From Sphingobacteriales bacterium (lineage in GTDB: Bacteria; Bacteroidota; Bacteroidia; Chitinophagales; Chitinophagaceae), in NCBI GenBank assembly GCA_016708305.1, contig JADJGB010000010.1, forward strand, positions 620,001-684,000: a stretch of 64,000 nt of DNA, given 5' to 3'. Within the stretch, counting starts at the first letter, position 1, and each line of letters starts with the position of its first letter. The notes under the pieces were generated by a model. It was not told the DNA's origin. It worked only from the letters and a program-made list of their open reading frames with translations, and did not search any database. The position numbers and the translations under genes are program-made. Of this stretch, positions 1 through 10,953 are shown in pieces.

Positions 1-934
1 GTATTAGATAAAGCGAACATACTACGCCATGAATTAGCATCATCTGTCAAGGAATTGTTCAAAGAAGAACCTTCTTGCGCCCTTGAATATCTCACTCCAA
101 ATTGCCATCCACCACTGATCCTGTTTTCATTTACCTCGTATTCGATACGGGGCGCACCCACATCCATAGCAGATAATGTTTTCTTATACCAATAAGCGGC
201 CTGATAATAATCCCCCTTGCATAAATACAATTCGCCAAGTACATGATGCTTATTGATAAATATTTTTTCAGTATTGCTTCCATCTACTGTAAAAACCAGA
301 GAAGTACCGGCAGGATAGGCAAAATATTCCATATATGGAAGGTCTTTAGTATCGCTGATCAACTGATCAATTAGCTGATCGAAGGGCATTTTAGACAGAT
401 TATTTAATGCGGCTATATCTTTCACCGTTTCCACTGCATCGGTTATATAAGGCACTGCACCGTAATGAATACCTAACTGAAGATACAGCCGGTACGCAAT
501 ACCGCAATATCTGAGTAGCGCTGATCAAATTCCTGCTGGCTCAACTTGCCCAGATCTGCCATTATTTTAAAGTTTTTCAATGCATCATTGCAACTAAAGA
601 TTACTTTATAAAAATCGGTAGGATCGGCATAAGGATTATCAACCGTTACTTCGTGGTTATTAATCTGCTGCAACCAGGGGTCGGCATTACGGGTAATATC
701 CACCAGATCAGCTCTTAACTCATTTAGTACTATATACTTTTCACCCAGACCGGCCATCTGACCATAAATACCTAATACAGCCGCATCGGCATCTGCAAGC
801 GTATTGTACATCATCGACCTGTCTAACTTATCCTCGGGCAGTATTTCCAGCGCTTTTTTGCAGGAAACAAAAGCAAAGACCAGTAAAGATATACCCAACA
901 ATGAGAAATATTTATAATGCTTCATGTTCATCAT
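1..934 (-). CDS. SusD/RagB-family outer-membrane lipoprotein, 3' end beyond window, one frameshift
   Basis: This is a surface glycan-binding lipoprotein that caps a SusC pore. The N-terminus has a signal peptide ending in a lipobox (FAFVSCKK), followed by the SusD-like start LEILPEDKLDRS and the helical LADADAAVLGIYGQM segment. The frame breaks near 490: VLRTGC followed by a stop should read VLRTWLYLQLGIHYG, which needs one added base. The second frame stays open to the window edge with TPR-like SusD content (GELYLCKGDYYQAAYWY). The start is placed at the MMNMKH methionines, just after the SusC stop at 936; an earlier in-frame ATG at 946 would overlap SusC. It is the last visible gene of the FAS1/SusC/SusD operon. 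The family call is firm; the substrate is unknown. Confidence 0.85.
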
Positions 935-935
935 T

Positions 936-3900
936 TTATAGTCCAAGGCGAATGCCTATTTGATAAGATTTAAAGATAGGTTCTAAGGTTACATCCACAC
1001 CTTGATGAAAAGGATCTGATGATAAGGCAAATTCAGGATCATATCCCAAATACTTGGAAAATGTAAATAAATTATTGGCCGTACCATATACGCGTATATA
1101 TTTAACCAATTGTTTATTAATATTAAAGTCGTACTCTAATGCTAACTGTCTAAGTCTGAAACAGGAACCATCCTCTATCCAGCGATCAGAAAAACGGGAG
1201 TTGAGCATAGGATCACCATAACTGGCACGAGGCACATTAGTGATCTGACCTTCGGCTCTCCAGCGGTTCAACAACAGTTCAGTTTGACTGTAAAATGTAC
1301 TGCCAGATTCTAACTGGGCACGAGTATAATTATATACTTCATTTCCTTTGCTGAAAGTGAATAAAGCGCTTAATTTCCAGTTTTTATAAGCTACTGAATG
1401 GTTCATCCCTCCAAAAAAATCAGGGATCGGCCTTCCTAAGATATAGCGGTCATTTTCGTCTATTATGCCATCTCCGTTTTTATCGGAAAATTTTGCATCG
1501 CCGGCAGAGAAAGGAATTTTATTTCCGGCAATATCCCTTATGCCCAACCCGGCAGCATCTGCTTCGGCCTGTGTGCTATTTACGCCTTCAAATTTGTACC
1601 CATAAAAAGAATTAGCAGCAGAACCCACCTGGGTAATATAAGTACCACCGGCAAATTCAGTAAAAACAGTTTCAGGAATAGCGGTAATCTCATTTCTGTA
1701 TTTTCCGAGGGTGATACCGGCATCCCATTTCACATGACCGTTGGTAATACGCCCATAAAGGCTTAGATCAATACCTGTATTTTTCATAGCCCCGTTGTTA
1801 TACAGGTAGTAGGCAATACCCGATACCGAGTTACCTTTGTTATAAACCAACATTTCTTTAGTGTTGTGCTGATACAGATCTATCGTTAAGTTCAGGCGTT
1901 CTTGTAAAATGGAAAGGTCGAGGCCTGCATTGAGTTTAGTTACATTTTCCCATTGCAAATAAGGGTTGGAAGCACCCTCACTCACCAGCCCCTGTACTCC
2001 CAAAAAGTTTTGAGATATATAATTTTGTCTTGCGTTGTAATTACCTATATCATCATTACCTGTAAGGCCATAGCTCAATCTCAATTTCAACAGATTTACA
2101 AAATCATTGCCTTTCAAAAATGCTTCGTTGCTCACAATCCAGCCCAAACCCAAAGCGGGAAAAACACCATATTTCTTTTGTGCAATTGTTAGACCTTGTT
2201 CGGCTTTGTCTCCAAAGCGCGATGATCCATCTATTGCCAGTGATCCGCTTACCAGATATTTATTTTTCAAAGTAAGATTGGCCAAGGCATATCCTGTCAG
2301 ATTCGCCCATTTACCTATTTGACCTCCGAAAACTCTTGATGAAGCAGTTGAATTACCTATCGTCACTAATTGGTCGGTAGCAGAATTAAACCCTAAAGCA
2401 TAGTCTTGCTCAGCATCATTCTTTTGATACCTGATTCCTCCAATAGCTTGTAGATTATTATTATCACCTAAGTTACGATTAAATGTAAGTCTTAAATCGT
2501 TCGATATAGCATAATATCTCGCCACCTGTGTTCCTAACCTACTAAACACTTCTGTGTTATTTACAGTATCCTTCGCTACCCCCTTTTTAGGAACAAAAAA
2601 ATCTTCCTGAGCTTTATCATAAGTAACAGCAGTCAGATTAGTAATATTAAACCATTCGTTCAGACGATAATTGAAAACCACTGAGCCTAAAAAGCGGTAA
2701 GCTTTTTTATTATTCAGGCCGTTATGAATTAGCTGTAATGGATTAGAAAAACCGAAATAATCAGCATCAGCATAATTTGGAGAAATTTTTCCATCGGCTG
2801 ACATTTCTCTTGGATGTAATAGCGGTGATTTTGTAAGTCCCAGAAAAATTGGATTGGTTGAAGCTGTAAGCCCTTGATCCTTCAATGTTTGAGTACCATA
2901 CCCCAGAGAAATATTAGTTTGAGCTGTCAGTTTTTTCGTAAGATTCATATCGCCGTTGAAGCGTGCATTATATTTGGTTTGTTTGGTATTATCAATTACA
3001 CCTTTCTCATTATTGTACCCCATAGACAGTGCATACTTGGCAATATTATCACCACCGGTAACCCGCAGAAACAGGTTTTGATCCTGTGTATTTTTCAATA
3101 CTTCTTTCTGCCAGTTGGTATTGTTATGGTAAGCAGCATACTGATCAAATGACTTATTTTCATTGTTAAATGGCATAGCTGCAATTTCATCACCAGTGTA
3201 AGGTGAGGTCGCCAATACATCATTCAGGTAGCTTCTAAAGTCATAAGCATTCATCATCGGTATTGATTTGGGAGCCACATTAAAGCCGGAACTCACCTGA
3301 AGGTCAATACGTGTAGCCAAATCTTTAGTATGGTTAGTGTTAATAACGATTACTCCGTTAGATGCACGTGCTCCATATATTGAAGCTGCTACTGCATCCT
3401 TCACCACTGTTATATCCTGAATATCACGCACATCAATATGTTGAAACGGATTATTTTCATGCCCACTTGTAATGGAGGGACTTAGTCTTTCGGCATTATA
3501 CACTACACCGTCAACTATATACAGAGGTTGATTGTTTCCAAACAAAGAACTGAAGTTACGAATCAACACATTTGCTCCAATAGAGGGAGTACCCGATTTT
3601 CGGGTTACTGATATCCCAGACAATCTTCCCTGCAGGTAGCTGTCGGGTGTTTCAGAATTGTGTTCCCAAGGATCCACATCTATCCGTTCCACAGAACCGG
3701 TATTTTTAAGAATGCCATTATTACCAAAAACGGTGTTCGTTGTTTCGTATAACGAATGGTAGTTTTCGGGATAAAGCGCAATAACCATATTTTTTCCCTG
3801 AGTTACCGGCACTATCTTCGAAGTAAATCCATCCATTGAGACTTCTATAACGGCATCACTATTATTCACAGAAAGATTAAAACTTCCGGTAGAGTCGGTA

Positions 3901-4106
3901 AGTCTGGCAACTGCAATGCCATAACTAACACGGGCACCTCGCATAGGCTGCTTAGAACCTCCATTAATCACTTTACCTTCAATAGTAATCTCAGTTTTTT
4001 TGCTAGCACGGGCATCTGCTCCGGCCTGGGCCTGAACATTACTGCTCAAGATGGTAGCCGACAAAAAGATAAACCCTGTTCTTATAATAATTCTCTTTAT
4101 CATCAT
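936..4106 (-). CDS. SusC/RagA-family TonB-linked outer-membrane transporter
   Basis: This is a TonB-dependent beta-barrel importer for oligosaccharides, with about 1056 residues from the MMIKR start. In order it has a signal peptide ending near SSNVQAQA, a carboxypeptidase-regulatory-like domain (ITIEGKVINGG...), a plug domain with LQGRLSGISVTRKSG and the family signature VVKDAVAASIYGARASNGV, then a long barrel ending in YQIGIRLGL. The ORF is uninterrupted. The upstream in-frame extension to 4175 overlaps the preceding FAS1 gene, so the start at 4106 (8 bp after that gene's stop) is preferred. The paired SusD follows directly. The plug lacks the common DEVVVVGYG TonB-box-like stretch and instead has SVERIDVDPWEHNS, so coupling to TonB may differ slightly. 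Confidence 0.93.
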   Translation of the reverse strand: MMIKRIIIRTGFIFLSATILSSNVQAQAGADARASKKTEITIEGKVINGGSKQPMRGARVSYGIAVARLTDSTGSFNLSVNNSDAVIEVSMDGFTSKIVPVTQGKNMVIALYPENYHSLYETTNTVFGNNGILKNTGSVERIDVDPWEHNSETPDSYLQGRLSGISVTRKSGTPSIGANVLIRNFSSLFGNNQPLYIVDGVVYNAERLSPSITSGHENNPFQHIDVRDIQDITVVKDAVAASIYGARASNGVIVINTNHTKDLATRIDLQVSSGFNVAPKSIPMMNAYDFRSYLNDVLATSPYTGDEIAAMPFNNENKSFDQYAAYHNNTNWQKEVLKNTQDQNLFLRVTGGDNIAKYALSMGYNNEKGVIDNTKQTKYNARFNGDMNLTKKLTAQTNISLGYGTQTLKDQGLTASTNPIFLGLTKSPLLHPREMSADGKISPNYADADYFGFSNPLQLIHNGLNNKKAYRFLGSVVFNYRLNEWFNITNLTAVTYDKAQEDFFVPKKGVAKDTVNNTEVFSRLGTQVARYYAISNDLRLTFNRNLGDNNNLQAIGGIRYQKNDAEQDYALGFNSATDQLVTIGNSTASSRVFGGQIGKWANLTGYALANLTLKNKYLVSGSLAIDGSSRFGDKAEQGLTIAQKKYGVFPALGLGWIVSNEAFLKGNDFVNLLKLRLSYGLTGNDDIGNYNARQNYISQNFLGVQGLVSEGASNPYLQWENVTKLNAGLDLSILQERLNLTIDLYQHNTKEMLVYNKGNSVSGIAYYLYNNGAMKNTGIDLSLYGRITNGHVKWDAGITLGKYRNEITAIPETVFTEFAGGTYITQVGSAANSFYGYKFEGVNSTQAEADAAGLGIRDIAGNKIPFSAGDAKFSDKNGDGIIDENDRYILGRPIPDFFGGMNHSVAYKNWKLSALFTFSKGNEVYNYTRAQLESGSTFYSQTELLLNRWRAEGQITNVPRASYGDPMLNSRFSDRWIEDGSCFRLRQLALEYDFNINKQLVKYIRVYGTANNLFTFSKYLGYDPEFALSSDPFHQGVDVTLEPIFKSYQIGIRLGL

Positions 4107-4114
4107 TGGTTTGG

Positions 4115-5553
4115 TTATTGTATTACGGGAACAAAACGCAGATATTCTATAATTATAGGGCCAGTACCAGCGCACATTACCAAAAACGGAAGCGCTCCGA
4201 ACTCATCCTGTACTACTTCTCCTAAGTACACTTCATCATGATTGAGCATAGTTACTGCCCAAGGCATAAACGCGGCATTAGCTCCGGTACTATTTACCAC
4301 AGGCTTATTATACAAATTAACTTCTACAGTGGACACAGCTGCAGGATTAAAAAAATAAACATTCTGCGTAAATGCTGCTGTTTGCGGATCACCGGCTAAA
4401 CCTAAAATACCCCGGCCATATACTTTGTAGCGTATTGAATTAGCATTCGATGCTCTGTACTTTACATAAAATGAAGTAACCTTGTGATCATATACTTCCA
4501 AATCGCTGTAAAGGTTACCAAGTGTATCTCTTTTATCCCTGAAAAATGTATTACCTCTTTTATCATTTTGTCGGTAGCCTACAGGTGATGCCCCCAACAC
4601 TTTTATTTCCTTAATACGGTCTGTGATTTCTACAGATAATTTTCGTACCCGATAAACTATACCATTACTGGCTTTGTGTCGGGAAATTATGTCGGCAGTA
4701 TCTACCGTGAACTTGGTTCCTGAAACCGAAATCAGGTCGGTTACGGCATTACCCAAATCCTCCTCGCCCAATACAATAAAATCGCGCAGCAATGCTTTTT
4801 TAGTAAAAAAGGAGGTAGTGCTGTCAGGTGGAACATTCCCCATCTCATTGTAGTGTGTATGATAATAAGGTCTTAAAGTATTGTATTCCGAATTAAAATA
4901 ATCATCATCCACAACAAAATAGGTGATTTTATTTCGTTCGGTGGTCATATAAGTTCTCACCTCGTTTATCCAGTTGTAATACGTGGAAGTATCAAACAAA
5001 GCTACACTTGAAATTTGTGCAGTCTCACCAAAATTCTGTTCAGCAAGATTGTACACATTCAAAAGGGGCTTTAGTGGCGTTGCCACTTCGTGGTAAATAC
5101 CATTAGCAGCTACCAGATTTTTTTCTGAGCAGGTACTCCATCAAAAGAACCATGCGTAAACTCTACATATTTATTGCGCAGATTACGTACCCGCAGGGTA
5201 TCTGTTGCATCATTTACATTGTACACCGAATTAATGATATGGTAACCCACAAAACTTCTTATTACAGAGGTATCATTAAAATCGTAATTGGATCTTACCT
5301 GCTCTATGGCCTGATTTGTAGGCACGATTAGTGTAAAATTTTTAGACGATTTCAAATCCTCACTATAGCCTGACTTATTCAACAGATCCAGAAAGGCAGA
5401 ATAATCAGTATTAGCTCCTAACACATCATATAAAGCATGCTGCAACTCCGATCCATCAATTGCTATATGATCGTCCCATTTTTGTGTGCAGGAACAAAAG
5501 CCAATAGAAAGAAGTAAAAAAGTCGCAAAGTAAGTTCTATATAAAATATTCAT
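4115..5553 (-). CDS. Fasciclin (FAS1) domain lipoprotein, one frameshift
   Basis: This is a cell-surface lipoprotein with a FAS1 adhesion domain. It starts MNILYRTYFATF with a lipobox ending in GFCSC. The FAS1 motif FTLIVPTNQAIEQV is at about residues 74-87, followed by YHIINSV and the closing NGIYHEV motif. The reading frame breaks at about 5112-5117, where QKKIW ends. Adding one A to the A-run gives QKKNLVAANGIYHEVATPLK, which joins both ORFs into one protein of about 480 residues ending LRFVPVIQ. The C-terminal half resembles the discoidin-like region found in FAS1 proteins of SUS loci. It lies 15 bp downstream of another FAS1 gene and 8 bp upstream of SusC, so cotranscription is likely. 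The role in glycan capture is inferred from context only. Confidence 0.82.
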
Positions 5554-5568
5554 TGTTACGTATTAAAT

Positions 5569-7380
5569 TTATTGAGGCCTGTAAAATAGTGCGCCGGGTA
5601 CCGGATGAAAGCGCGGATATATCTGTTCTATATCATCAGCGGGAATAAATTGTATCATATCTAACCAAACTGAATTGGAAGCACATTTAGTACCCGATAC
5701 AGTTTTTAAGCGAATGATATGCCTGTCCGTTGTTTCCACATCAATAGTGCCTGCCAGCCTTCCCACATTAGCATGGCCATCATTACCAAATTTGGGTTTA
5801 ATGCCCCCCACAACTCCACCTGGATTATAATCTCCGACAGTAGCCATATATCGTTTATATCCCTGCGCCAGCATCAGGTTGTCGGCATTGTCAGATCCTA
5901 AACCAGCTAGATTATTAGCCACACCTGAAGCCGTCAGGTATTGACTAAAAAATACAATATTGGGCAAAATTTGCTCATCCTCTTTTCCGGGGTTAAATAC
6001 TACCTGAAAATCAGGCGCACTACTATTTTGAGCATAGCAAATCCAAACTTTATAACGTCCTTTTACCAGATAAGGAGTTTTAAGATCAAAATATTTAACA
6101 CGAGCAGCATTATTAGTACACACAGAAAGGTTCAACCAGTCGCCATTGGCATAAGCTCTTGTAACCCCTGTGGAAGTAGTATAATCATATTTGTTAGATC
6201 CAATGGTTAAAACCGTATAGTTTTCAAAGGAAATAGAATTGGCAATCGGCGCACCGTTCTCTACTAAAGGCTTACCGGCATTGCGATAAGAAGATCCCAG
6301 CGCTGTTAACAACTCGGGAGAAGTAGCCACATCAAAGTACACCGGCACCTGCACTCTTAGCATAATAGAAAATGTATGCAAACTCTCATGTAGTACCCCA
6401 TTACTGGCAGTTACATCACTTTGTGCCCGGTTCAGTTCAGCGCCCGGCTCATATATCCCGTTGAACACCGCATCATTCAAAAGCACTTTTGTCCTCATTA
6501 ACTTGGTGTTTACAATTTCTTTTGGAGCCAGAGTGTACAAAGTTCCCAGCCCTGCCACATCTTCCAGATAATTACCTCCATTACTAAGGTGATAAGCTAC
6601 ATACAGCCAAAGGCTATCACTTGGATTTTTTGGATCGCCCGTTTGCGAATATTTAGCTTTCAAAGCATTAAAATCTGCAATTCCTTCAGCGTTAAACACT
6701 GAATCAGACTCTACAATAGCGGTTTGGAAACGCTTTTCGGCTGTTACGGTTTGTCCTCTTTCAAAATACAGCGTATCGTAAAAACCGGTTGCTTTCAGCG
6801 CCTGAGTAAAAATGGAATAACGCGGGTTACTTTCAATAGTTTCTGCAAGGCTTTTTGCCGGTGGCACTAACACTTTATTAATAGTATGTACAATTCCATT
6901 GCCACACTGTATGTTCATTTGAGTAATCAATGCTGATTTATTAACACGCGCTACCCCGTTAAGGACATCGGTATATAGAAACTCACCAATAAGTGTAGGT
7001 GTTTTAATTTTACCATCGGTAAAACGCAAAGAAGCTACTGTATCTCTAATAATATGATACCGTACAAAGGTATTTAACTCGCTATCCTGAAAATCGTTCA
7101 ATGAGTTTTTTCCCTTGTCTTTTATCCAACTATTGACTGCATCATTAGTTGGCGCAAAAACAGTATAGGTACCATAAGCACTTAGGAACCCGTAAGCTTT
7201 TGCTTTTGTTAACATATCAGTAAACAAAGAGAATGTCTCTGAATTATTATCAAAAAAACCGGCAATATTTACCTCATCAGTAGTGGCTTCGCGGTAAATT
7301 GTTTTATTACAACTTATCATGAATAGATATACCAGAATAGTGAAAAAAGTAAGCCGATTGAAATAAACAAGTCTTTTCAT
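5569..7380 (-). CDS. Fasciclin (FAS1) domain lipoprotein with two FAS1-like repeats
   Basis: This is a surface lipoprotein of about 603 residues. The signal sequence ends in a lipobox (YLFMISCNK). The first FAS1 domain contains YTVFAPTNDAVNSWI and closes with GIVHTINKVLVPP. A second, degenerate FAS1 domain runs from LAETIESNPRYSIFTQAL to NGVLHESLHTF. The C-terminal part (from about residue 350) is a beta-rich region ending DMIQFIPADDIEQIYPRF, which I do not recognise as an enzyme. The start at MKRLV (7380) is chosen because its ATG overlaps the likely stop of the upstream SusD as ATGA. The ORF is intact. Its position between a SusD and another FAS1 gene suggests an accessory surface component of the SUS operon. 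Confidence 0.85.
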   Translation of the reverse strand: MKRLVYFNRLTFFTILVYLFMISCNKTIYREATTDEVNIAGFFDNNSETFSLFTDMLTKAKAYGFLSAYGTYTVFAPTNDAVNSWIKDKGKNSLNDFQDSELNTFVRYHIIRDTVASLRFTDGKIKTPTLIGEFLYTDVLNGVARVNKSALITQMNIQCGNGIVHTINKVLVPPAKSLAETIESNPRYSIFTQALKATGFYDTLYFERGQTVTAEKRFQTAIVESDSVFNAEGIADFNALKAKYSQTGDPKNPSDSLWLYVAYHLSNGGNYLEDVAGLGTLYTLAPKEIVNTKLMRTKVLLNDAVFNGIYEPGAELNRAQSDVTASNGVLHESLHTFSIMLRVQVPVYFDVATSPELLTALGSSYRNAGKPLVENGAPIANSISFENYTVLTIGSNKYDYTTSTGVTRAYANGDWLNLSVCTNNAARVKYFDLKTPYLVKGRYKVWICYAQNSSAPDFQVVFNPGKEDEQILPNIVFFSQYLTASGVANNLAGLGSDNADNLMLAQGYKRYMATVGDYNPGGVVGGIKPKFGNDGHANVGRLAGTIDVETTDRHIIRLKTVSGTKCASNSVWLDMIQFIPADDIEQIYPRFHPVPGALFYRPQ

Positions 7381-8871
7381 AACCAACTATTTTTAAATAA
7401 AATGGATTTTGTTTTAATGCAGGATCCCTGAAAAGGTCAGTTTCCGATATGGGCAAATAATGACTATTGACATCGTTAATTTTATTAATGGCTGATTGTT
7501 TCAATGCATCATCGGCATTCTTTGATACCAACTCCACTAATACATTTATATTGGAATAGTTATTTCTTTTTGCAAACCGAAGCAAATCAAACCAACGCTT
7601 TCCTTCAAATGCCAGCTCACGGGCACGTTCCTCAATAATATAGCCGGCGATACCTTCCAGATCAGTTTCATTTACATCACGTTCTGTAGCTACCAAGGCT
7701 CCTCTCTGCTCTCTAAGTGTATTTAGTATTTCCAGCGCTTCGGCGCCATGCCCCAGCTCGTTTATAGCTTCTGCTTTTATCAGCATCACATCAGAGATAC
7801 GGTACACCTGAAAATTATAATAAGTAGGATTTTCTAAACCATATTTGGTTATGGAACCACCTACGATATATTGGGTTCCTTCTCCACGGCTGTCTCTCAA
7901 ATCCACATCCCCTTTCAAATTGGGCATAAATACTGTAGAATTGATAAATACATTATCTGCAGCAAATTGTTTTTTAGCATCTAATACCAACGAATACATA
8001 GGACTGGGAATAGATTCTTTATGACTCAGTTCAAAAATGGTTTCGCGCGTACTTCCTTCATATATAGACAAACCAGCTTGTCCAAGCAACCGATAACGAT
8101 CAGTGTTCAAAATTTTATCAGCTTCGGCTGCTGCTTTTGCATATTCTTCGTTCCACAAATATACATCAGCCAGCAAGGCGGTTACAGCGGGCTTTGTAAT
8201 GCGGCCTTTATTAACAGGGCTTTCCAGAGATGGCAATCCACTTGTTCCTAAAGACGGTGATTCGTGAAAATCGGGAACAAAACCCTGAGCCTGAGTAAGA
8301 TCGGAGATGATTTGCTGTATCACCTGCTGAGGTGTGGACTGGGAGTGGATTGTATATCAGTATCTTTATACGATCCTTTTAGTTTTAAAGGAATATCTCT
8401 AAAAGTTCTTACCAGATAAAAATACAGCAGGCTTCTTACTGTTAAAGCCTCACCTATATAAGCATTGTAAAAAAGCTCATCTGTAAAAGTAGGATCTGAA
8501 GCTTTTGCTTCGCCTGCAAAATCAAGTAACAGGTTACAATTATTAATAGCCTTATACATAGGCGCCCAATTAGAAAGATCGTTGGTACTCAGTATATTCA
8601 TATTTTTAACTAGCCTGTCATCATCCGACGCATTAGTGGTAGGAACCACCATGTCGCCCCTCAGTTCACCCCACAAAAATATACGCTCTTCCACCCCGCC
8701 ATCATTCAAAGAAGAATAGATGCCGTATAAAGCAGCCTTTACATCTTCCTTGGTTTTCCAAAATTCGGCTTTGGTTATACCATCCTGTGGCTGCAGATCC
8801 AACCATTTACTACATGATGATGAAGCTAACGAAACTAAAATTATAAATAATATTCTAAATAAATTTTTCAT
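7377..8871 (-). CDS. SusD/RagB-family outer-membrane lipoprotein, frameshifted
   Basis: This is a starch/glycan-binding SusD-type lipoprotein of about 498 residues. The N-terminal part (8320-8871) has a lipobox (LASSSCSKW), the canonical LDLQPQDGITKAEFWKTKEDV start and LWGELRGDMV. The C-terminal part carries the RagB/SusD signatures YRISDVMLIKAEAINELG and ELAFEGKRWFDLLRF and the conserved end LKQNPFYLK. A one-base deletion at about 8330 separates them. The 3' end also reads on into the next gene. Adding one A at about 7390 would end the protein YLKNSWL with a TGA overlapping the next ATG (ATGA), so I place the stop at 7377; this is inference. It lies 11 bp after the stop of the IS-interrupted SusC. 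Confidence 0.85.
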
Positions 8872-10953
8872 GTTGCTCGGTTTTAAAACATTACTGAAAT
8901 ACCCAATGTTATAGTTTTAAGTGGTGGCGTCATTGAGTTATCAACCAGAGTGGAAAATGCATTTGTAATACGGGTTCCCACATCCGGATCTTGCCCGGTG
9001 TACTTTGTAAATGTCAACAGGTTTTCTGCGGTGATATATGCACCCAGAGTTTTAACGCCCAATCTATTTATCATTCTTTTTCCAAAATCATATTTCAGTG
9101 TTAGTGACCTGAGTCTTATAAATGAAGCGTCCTCCACATACCTACTCGAACCAGTGAGTTATATCGAAACAAATATGGCTCTTGGTATATCAGTAACATC
9201 ACCTTCGTTTCTCCATCTCCTTAATACTGCGGTACTTTGGTTATTATAACCCAGCATATCACTTGTATTCATTTTTGTACCATTAATGATATCCAGTCCT
9301 TGGCGATAGTTGAAGAACAGGCTCAGTTTCAGACGTTGCAAATAGCTCCCGGAAAGACCAAATCCTCCGTTGAGCTTGGGGTTACTGTTTCCTAAATAGA
9401 CAATATCCTTGTGATCAATAACCCCGTCATGATTTATATCCTGATACATCGCATCACCCGGTTGAAAAATATAATCAACAGTAGGATAATTGAAACACAT
9501 GAAAATGGTCTCACCATCAGGACCTATGATCGGGTTACCCTTGGCATCTCTTGCAATAGTAGCATCTTTGTCTTTGTAAACGCCAGCATATCTAAACCCA
9601 TAGAATGATCCAAAAGGATTATCTTCCTGTAGATAGGTAAAAAAGCTCTTATTCTTTAAGGAACTCTTCGCATTTTCGCGAGGATATAAAGAAGAAATTT
9701 CTCGGATCACATTTTCATTGTGTGCAATATTGAAGTTAAGGTTTACCGTCCATTTCTTATTTCTTATGACGGTATAGTTTAAACTTGCTTCCCAACCGTC
9801 ATTATCCATAGTACCCACATTCATTGTTAGGGAATTAAAGCCATTGTAGTTGGCAATCTGAATGCCACTCATCATGAGGTCTGTAGTTCTTCTTTTATAT
9901 ATTTCAGCTCCAAAATTCAATCGGTTTTTAAACAAGTCAATATCAAGACCCAGATTCTGCTGAGTAACTGTTTCCCATTTTAAATCCGAAAGCTCAATAT
10001 TTGAAGAATATACTCCATTTTCACCTAGATAAGCATAATCATACGTTTGATAAATATTGATATATCCGTAATCATTTCTTGGAGCATTACCACTGCGTCC
10101 CCAACTGGCTCTGAGCTTAATATCATCAATCCATCCAATTCTGCGAATAAAATCTTCCTGTCCCAGTCGCCATGCACCGGAAATTGCGGGGAAGAGACCA
10201 TAACGATTTGCAGGACCAAATTTGGAACTACCATCTCCTCTGATACTCGCAGCAAAAATGTACCGGTTCATATACGTATAATTGGCGGCAACCAGAGCGC
10301 CTACAGACCTTGACTGCGTAGTTGTAGAACGAGCACTACCGGTTAGTGTACGAGAAGGCACACTTGGATCCTGCAAAAATGAAGAAGCTGTATTGGTGGA
10401 GCTTAGCCCCTGTATCGTATAGCGGCTTTCATCAGTTTGAAGAGATATATTACCGGTGAACAGATGATTTATTCCAAGAACAGGAGTAAAGAATAAGTTG
10501 GTTTTAGTGCTCATTGAGAACCTGTCATAATCTGCATCAGAAGTTTTATTTACAGAAGATTCAGTAAAAGGCCTTCCGGTTGCTAACTGAGGCAAAAAGT
10601 TCTTTGTTTTATTGCTATTTACATTAAAAACTACGTTACTATTAAGTTGTAAAATACGGGGAATTAGCTTATAAGTGAGGCTAAATCTGGATCCTACCAC
10701 ATCACCTAATTGATTATTAGTAGAGTAAGTAAGCATTGACAAGGGATTGTAAGTGCCACTATAAGTACCTTGTGCAGTTGTAACAGGGCTAAACAAATTC
10801 CCTGTGAGCTTACCATATTCATCATACTCCCAAATTGCCTGATTAGGCATTTTACGGTATGCCACATCACGCACATTATTATGATAAAGCATATCGTTAT
10901 CTGCATGGGTGTAGGACACATCAGACTGAAAGTAATTTTCTGTGATACTATAT

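Noticed and set aside
1953..3152. Plus-strand ORFs over the first SusC.
   Set aside because: They are short shadows of an intact 1056-residue gene on the other strand.
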